Below, piece after piece: positions 5,208 through 6,052 of a DNA stretch of 6,052 nt (the stretch's first letter is position 1; each line of letters begins with the position of its first letter). The notes under the pieces were generated by a model that saw only the letters and a program-made list of their open reading frames with translations, was not told the origin of the DNA and did no database searches. Source of the DNA: Planctomicrobium sp. (GTDB lineage Bacteria; Planctomycetota; Planctomycetia; Planctomycetales; Planctomycetaceae); the NCBI GenBank assembly GCA_029259835.1, contig JAJDEL010000766.1, positions 1 through 6,052 of the forward strand, given 5' to 3'. The translations under genes were made by a program, and so were the position numbers.

Positions 5208-5432
5208 CTAGTTGCCAGGCGTTGGAATTTTTATTTCTGCGACAGAGTTTCTAACAGATTCAACATGCAGGTCACCGAAGACCGCCCGGTCAGCTTCTGA
5301 TCCTTCCGGTTTCACTTGCCAACTAGTTGAAACACTTGTTCGTATGTCCTGCGTGCCTCTACGCAGTTTTGACGACAATCGACCCAACTCAATGGATATA
5401 TCCGTTACCACTCGGAAGTTCCATTTATAAAT
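5208..5432 (-). pseudogene. C-terminal remnant of an unidentified leftward gene
   Basis: This minus-strand frame ends in a TAG at 5208-5210, 17 bases before the bidirectional terminator. It reads as plausible protein: RVVTDISIELGRLSSKL, TSVSTSWQVKPEG, AVFGDLHVESVRNSVAEI, ending in PTPGN. Its codons often begin with G, as true coding sequence does. The frame stays open up to 5591 but contains no ATG (only a TTG at 5570). Beyond about 5432 the plus strand carries a clearly better coding reading, so the leftward part there is probably shadow. I do not recognise the family. It is best explained as a tail whose 5' part was lost, but a short gene starting at the TTG cannot be excluded. Confidence 0.38.
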
Positions 5433-5729
5433 ACTTCTCAGTCGAACGTCGAGATTGATGGTGACGTCAGTAACAACTTCATTCGCCAAGCAGGGACTGA
5501 TGGTTTCCGCTTCTTCAATGACACCGGTGGACCGAACACTCTCGATATCAACGGCAACGATTTCGCCCAAATTTCCGAAATTGGGATCTATCTAGAGACC
5601 GGTTCTGACAACCTCATTATTGATGGTCCCGTCCAGAACGACGTTTCCGCAGGTCTGGGTAACTTCGAAGCAGTCGGGGTAATCATGGGAACACTCAACA
5701 TCAACGGCGTTGATGTACTTGCCCCATAG
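5373..5729 (+). pseudogene. C-terminal remnant of a beta-solenoid (parallel beta-helix) surface-type protein
   Basis: The plus-strand frame is open from a TGA at 5370-5372 to a TAG at 5727-5729 and has no usable start codon; its only ATG is about 14 residues before the end. From about 5439 it shows imperfect tandem rungs: VEIDG (codon start 5448), LDING (5541), LIIDG (5613) and LNING (5694), spaced 31, 24 and 27 residues. Each rung is built of Asn, Gly, Phe and Ile positions (for example DGFRFFND and EIGIYLETGSDN), typical of right-handed beta-helix or filamentous surface/adhesin-type repeats. The end is followed by a strong terminator, which supports a genuine gene 3' end. The upstream repeats, signal peptide and start are missing. 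The part before about 5439 is probably not original coding sequence. Confidence 0.5.
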
Positions 5730-5756
5730 TCTTTCTGAGAAAGCTGTGTCGCTCGC

Positions 5757-5791
5757 AAGAGCCCGGAGTGGAAACACTTCGGGCTCTTTTT
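5757..5791 (+). terminator. Intrinsic terminator after the beta-solenoid remnant
   Basis: AAGAGCCCGGAGTG (5757-5770) pairs with CACTTCGGGCTCTT (5775-5788) over 14 bp, with one G-U pair, around a GAAA tetraloop. A run of five T (5787-5791) follows. It lies 27 bases after the TAG at 5729, a textbook Rho-independent terminator for a rightward transcript, and has outlived the loss of the upstream gene body. Confidence 0.85.
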
Positions 5792-5844
5792 GTGTTGTGA
5801 GTGATTGTGAATTCAAATCGTTGACGCATTGTGGCAATATTTGT

Positions 5845-5881
5845 TCCCTCTCCCTGAGTGCAGAGGGTTAGGGTGAGGGGC
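5845..5881. repeat. REP-like GGGTTAGGGTGAGGGG element
   Basis: CCCTCT (5846-5851) pairs with AGAGGG (5862-5867), and AGAGGGTTAGGGTGAGGGG completes the element. Reverse-complemented it reads as the CCCTCACCCTAACCCTCT type of intergenic repeat common in many bacterial genomes. The stem is short and the loop has diverged, so this copy looks degenerate. It lies downstream of both the beta-solenoid tail and the helicase gene. Confidence 0.5.
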
Positions 5882-5891
5882 GAAGCGCAAT

Positions 5892-5911
5892 TTTCAAGTA
5901 GGATCTTGAAA
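5892..5911. terminator. Weak inverted repeat just downstream of the helicase stop
   Basis: TTTCAAG (5892-5898) and CTTGAAA (5905-5911) form a 7-bp stem with a 6-base loop, 7 bases past the helicase stop codon. It is AT-rich and lacks a T-run in the leftward direction, so it is at best a weak terminator or mRNA-end structure. Confidence 0.25.
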
Positions 5912-5918
5912 TCGTTTG

Positions 5919-6052
5919 TTACTTAGTCCCGTCGACAATCCCGTTCCAAACTTCGTTGAGTCTCTCTTCGGAAACCGCCATTGCGGTGCCGAGTTTTTGT
6001 GCAAACAACGAGACTCGGTACTCTTCAATGAGGAATCGGTATTGAGTCAGTT
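5919..6052 (-). CDS. hrpA: ATP-dependent RNA helicase HrpA, C-terminal end only
   Basis: The minus-strand frame enters at the window edge and ends with TAA at 5921-5919, giving 43 residues. It contains LIEEYRVSLFAQKLGT (8-22 region) followed by AVSEERLNEVW (25-35). This matches the conserved extreme C-terminus of HrpA-type DEAH-box helicases (DUF3418 domain), where an EEYRVSLFAQ-LGT-x-x-x-VS-x-x-RL pattern is characteristic. HrpA-type proteins are long (about 1,300 residues in E. coli), so the ATPase motifs lie beyond the window. In E. coli HrpA rescues stalled or collided ribosomes on mRNA. Only the tail is visible, so whether the full gene is intact is unknown. It is unrelated to the neighbouring genes and faces the 3' end of the beta-solenoid remnant. 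Confidence 0.75.
   Translation of the reverse strand, partial: LTQYRFLIEEYRVSLFAQKLGTAMAVSEERLNEVWNGIVDGTK

Noticed and set aside
5212..5430. Plus-strand open frame of 72 codons in the degenerate region
   Set aside because: It covers the leftward tail that ends at 5208. The Cys/Ser/Thr/Arg-rich product lacks the strand-like pattern of the minus reading, and it has no ribosome binding site.
5592..5837. Minus-strand open frame of 81 codons
   Set aside because: It runs through the terminator at 5757-5791 and opposite the beta-solenoid rungs; no domain or start signal supports it.
1..6052. CRISPR array, tRNA or rRNA genes
   Set aside because: I saw no regularly spaced direct repeats and no cloverleaf-forming or rRNA-like stretches on either strand.

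Overview
The window looks like chromosomal DNA of roughly 50% G+C, most likely from a planctomycete. The clues are the mix of families (a DUF1569 protein, a MurQ/BadF-type kinase pair beside a sodium:solute symporter, an HrpA-type helicase tail), a hairpin built on a GGGC-TAGC-GCCC core of a kind I associate with planctomycete genomes, and the tail of a beta-solenoid surface-type protein. The phylum is an inference from gene content; no rRNA or other marker is present.

Positions 1-2271 hold an amino-sugar salvage block. The start of a sodium:solute symporter (1-322, minus) diverges from murQ (413-1327), which overlaps by 4 bases with a BadF/BadG-family amino-sugar kinase (1324-2271). Together they suggest uptake of an unphosphorylated amino sugar, phosphorylation in the cytoplasm, and removal of lactate from MurNAc-6-phosphate to give GlcNAc-6-phosphate. 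No phosphotransferase component is visible. A perfect 12-bp palindrome sits between the divergent starts.

Positions 2293-4605 hold a leftward run of five small genes, in transcription order: a DUF1569 (DinB-like) protein, a TfoX N-terminal-domain protein, a four-helix membrane protein with no recognised family, an SRPBCC/AHSA1 protein, and an ArsR-type regulator. The first four are tightly spaced. The regulator is set apart by about 160 bp carrying a 96-bp inverted-repeat element (2681-2776). A VOC/glyoxalase-like gene (4716-5093, plus) diverges from the head of this run. The shared 110-bp gap holds two face-to-face promoter candidates overlapped by four alternating AGTAA/TTACT half-sites. 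I read this as one coordinately controlled module of small stress or detoxification proteins whose substrate is unknown.

Positions 5094-5918 hold no intact gene. A 16-bp-stem bidirectional terminator (5153-5190) is followed by two gene tails facing away from each other: a leftward tail ending at 5208 and a rightward beta-solenoid tail ending at 5729. The second has its own intrinsic terminator at 5757-5791. Neither tail has a credible start, which suggests a rearrangement junction near 5400-5440. A REP-like GGGTTAGGGTGAGGGG element follows. The window closes in the 3' end of an HrpA-type RNA helicase gene (5919-6052, minus).
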